Source: Botryococcus braunii
Lineage: Eukaryota > Chlorophyta > Trebouxiophyceae
Direction: 5' to 3'
NCBI GenBank assembly: GCA_002005505.1
Contig: KV908655.1
Location: forward strand, 15,001-32,500
DNA length: 17,500 nt
Below, piece by piece: positions 10,499 to 17,500 of this stretch (the stretch's first letter is position 1; each line of letters begins with the position of its first letter). Under the pieces are notes generated by a model. That model saw nothing but the letters and a program-made list of their open reading frames with translations. It was not told where the DNA came from and made no database searches. The translations under genes and the position numbers were made by a program.

Positions 10499-10920
10499 AG
10501 AGTGTTCCAAAGATCCAAAGGCTTTTTCTTTGTGTCTGAACGAAAAGGGAAGGATTTCCTGTACACAACATGTTATTGTAAAGGAAGAAAAAGGATAGGA
10601 TAGGAAAGGAACGGAATGGAAGAGTGTTTCAAAGGCCCCTTCTTTGCGTCCGGAAGGAAAAGAAAGTTAAGGGAAAGGAATGGAGTGGAAAGGAAAGGAA
10701 TGTGCCTGACATACAGTGGGACATGCACAGGCTGCAATCCATGCTGAGCCGTGCGGAGTCAAACGGGTTGCGGTTAAGTGGTATCGTGGCACGGGCAACG
10801 GGCAGGCGCAATCGTCACCCGGGGTGTCACCCAACAGGACATCCGTGATTAGGTTTTCCGTTCGCCACGACAGTTGGGGGTGTGTCCGCAAAAGAACGAT
10901 ATCGCGAAACCTCCACGTCA
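10411..10920 (+). promoter_or_regulatory. ACGT-core elements upstream of FtsH (G-box at 10411, CCACGTCA at 10913)
   Basis: CACGTG at 10411-10416 and CCACGTCA at 10913-10920 lie about 560 and 60 nt before the FtsH ATG. ACGT cores bind bZIP and bHLH factors in plant light-responsive promoters, which would suit a photosystem-repair gene. Six-base words are common by chance, and no TATA box was seen close to the start. Confidence 0.25.
10499..10670. repeat. Imperfect 50-bp direct repeat in purine-rich DNA
   Basis: AGAGTGTTCCAAAG through TTCTTTGTGTCTGAACGAAAAG (10499-10547) recurs as AGAGTGTTTCAAAG through TTCTTTGCGTCCGGAAGGAAAAG (10621-10665). The sequence between and after is a GGAAA-rich purine tract. 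It lies in the probable FtsH promoter region. Confidence 0.7.
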
Positions 10921-10974
10921 AGTATCACAGAACAGCCTCTTGCTCTGAACACATTTGTGAAGCATTCAAACAGT
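10671..10974 (+). other. Probable FtsH leader / proximal promoter
   Basis: The frame of exon 1 stays open upstream of the first ATG, but the only upstream candidate start in that open stretch is GTG at 10882, so 10975 is preferred. The transcription start cannot be placed. No other gene is visible. Confidence 0.4.
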
Positions 10975-16705
<5,731 letters not shown>

Positions 16706-17500
16706 GTACGCAGCCAGACTCCCCATCCTTTCTGATTGGTATGCGTTCGAGCATCTGTTTTAGATATAATTCTGAATTTCAAAGGGCCAATGCGTTCGGA
16801 CTATATGTACTGACGGACGGGCTGATCAAATAAGCGGTGTGGGTGTAAGTGCCTCACCGATCGTTCTGCCCACCCCTGAATTGGCTCGCTCCAATTGAGA
16901 GCCACAATAAAACGTATTCAACCCAGCACTGAACGCTCTCGGCGCTGCAATTGAGAGCTGTAGTTTAAAACATATTCAATTCTAGTAACCACCTGCAGAT
17001 AGGGCAAGCAGCATTAAGCAAACGGAAAGAGCGTGTCCTTCCCGACATGTTTTCTTTCTCATATTTTGGTGTGTAGGACAACCTTGGGGCACGACTGCCC
17101 CCCCCCCCCTCTCCCCTTCCCTGCAGCTGACTGCCTGCAGGCACCTTCCCCAGCAAATCGGGAGGGAAGGGAGCAGGATTGTTGCATTGGTTTTTACACT
17201 ATCGAGGTCTGATTGTTGAGAGACATTGGAGACATGAACCAGGGTCACGACATCTGTTGTGGTGGGCATCACCGCAAGCACTGTTGTGAACATTACTGTA
17301 AACATTATTGTAAAAGATTACTGTAAACATTTAATATCCCCTTCAACATTATCTGTGGCATTGTGAGGGGCATTATCTGCGATGTTGTGACAGGCATTAT
17401 CTGGTGAGGTAATGACAGGCATTATCTGTGATCATATGAGGGGTATTATCTGTGGTATCATTGGAGAGGAAGGGGGGTGGGGATTGACGGGTTAGTCTGT
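16706..17500 (+). other. FtsH intron 9, running off the right edge
   Basis: The donor ACGAG|gtacgc follows Asn-Glu 459-460. The next FtsH exon should begin with codons for Ala-Ala-Ile-Leu (family knowledge); no such sequence occurs before 17500. The intron carries a C12 run (17098-17109) and two small repeat arrays near the edge. Confidence 0.75.
17289..17470 (+). repeat. 24-bp minisatellite (GGCATTATCTGTG) and adjacent ACTGTAAACATT repeat
   Basis: ATTATCTG recurs at 17348, 17372, 17396, 17421 and 17445 (24, 24, 25 and 24 bp). Just before it, TTACTGTAAACATT-like words repeat three times in 17289-17330. Both lie in FtsH intron 9. Confidence 0.85.

Noticed and set aside
17348..17470. Regular 24-bp repeats resembling a CRISPR array
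   Set aside because: Units are contiguous with no spacers and lie in a eukaryotic intron.

Overview
The window is nuclear DNA from a photosynthetic eukaryote, most likely a green-lineage organism of the streptophyte kind. The reasons are: coding sequence broken by GT-AG introns; a plant-type thylakoid FtsH gene with a chloroplast transit peptide and a Tat-type lumen signal; and introns and spacers full of poly-G/poly-C, (TG)n, (GA)n and short minisatellites. A charophyte with a large, repeat-rich genome would fit, but the species cannot be fixed from the sequence.

Layout. (1) Positions 2-2574, plus strand: the 3' part of an unidentified gene. Five exons join in phase and end in TAA at 2572-2574. 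(2) 2575-4116: spacer with a 16-18 bp minisatellite, TATA-like motifs, an 18-bp palindrome and a ~121-124 bp tandem repeat. The repeat runs directly into a coding-like terminal segment at about 4126-4296. (3) 4740-5835: an extreme low-complexity block with C runs up to 76, plus T, A, CT and GA tracts, around a small GC-rich island. (4) 6228-8287, minus strand: a candidate three-exon gene for a coiled-coil plus Pro/Gly-rich protein of unknown function. Its second intron carries a ~260 bp (CT)n tract. (5) 8288-10974: spacer with a perfect 28-bp palindrome, an adjacent hairpin and two diverged local duplications. (6) 10975 to the right edge, plus strand: nine exons of a VAR2/FtsH2-type (type B) thylakoid FtsH metalloprotease gene. 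They encode residues 1-460. The zinc-protease domain lies beyond the window.

The FtsH gene is the only feature identified with high confidence. Its exons give, in order, a stromal transit peptide, a twin-arginine signal ending in A-K-A, a lumenal domain, one membrane span, and an AAA+ module with Walker A, pore loop, Walker B and arginine fingers. In land plants this protein joins type A subunits in a hetero-hexamer that degrades photodamaged photosystem II D1 protein. No operon-like or co-functional cluster is visible, and I found no convincing new multi-gene system. The observations most worth following are the two unidentified genes, the Met-to-Val change in the FtsH pore loop, the array of donor-like motifs in FtsH intron 7, and the palindromes.
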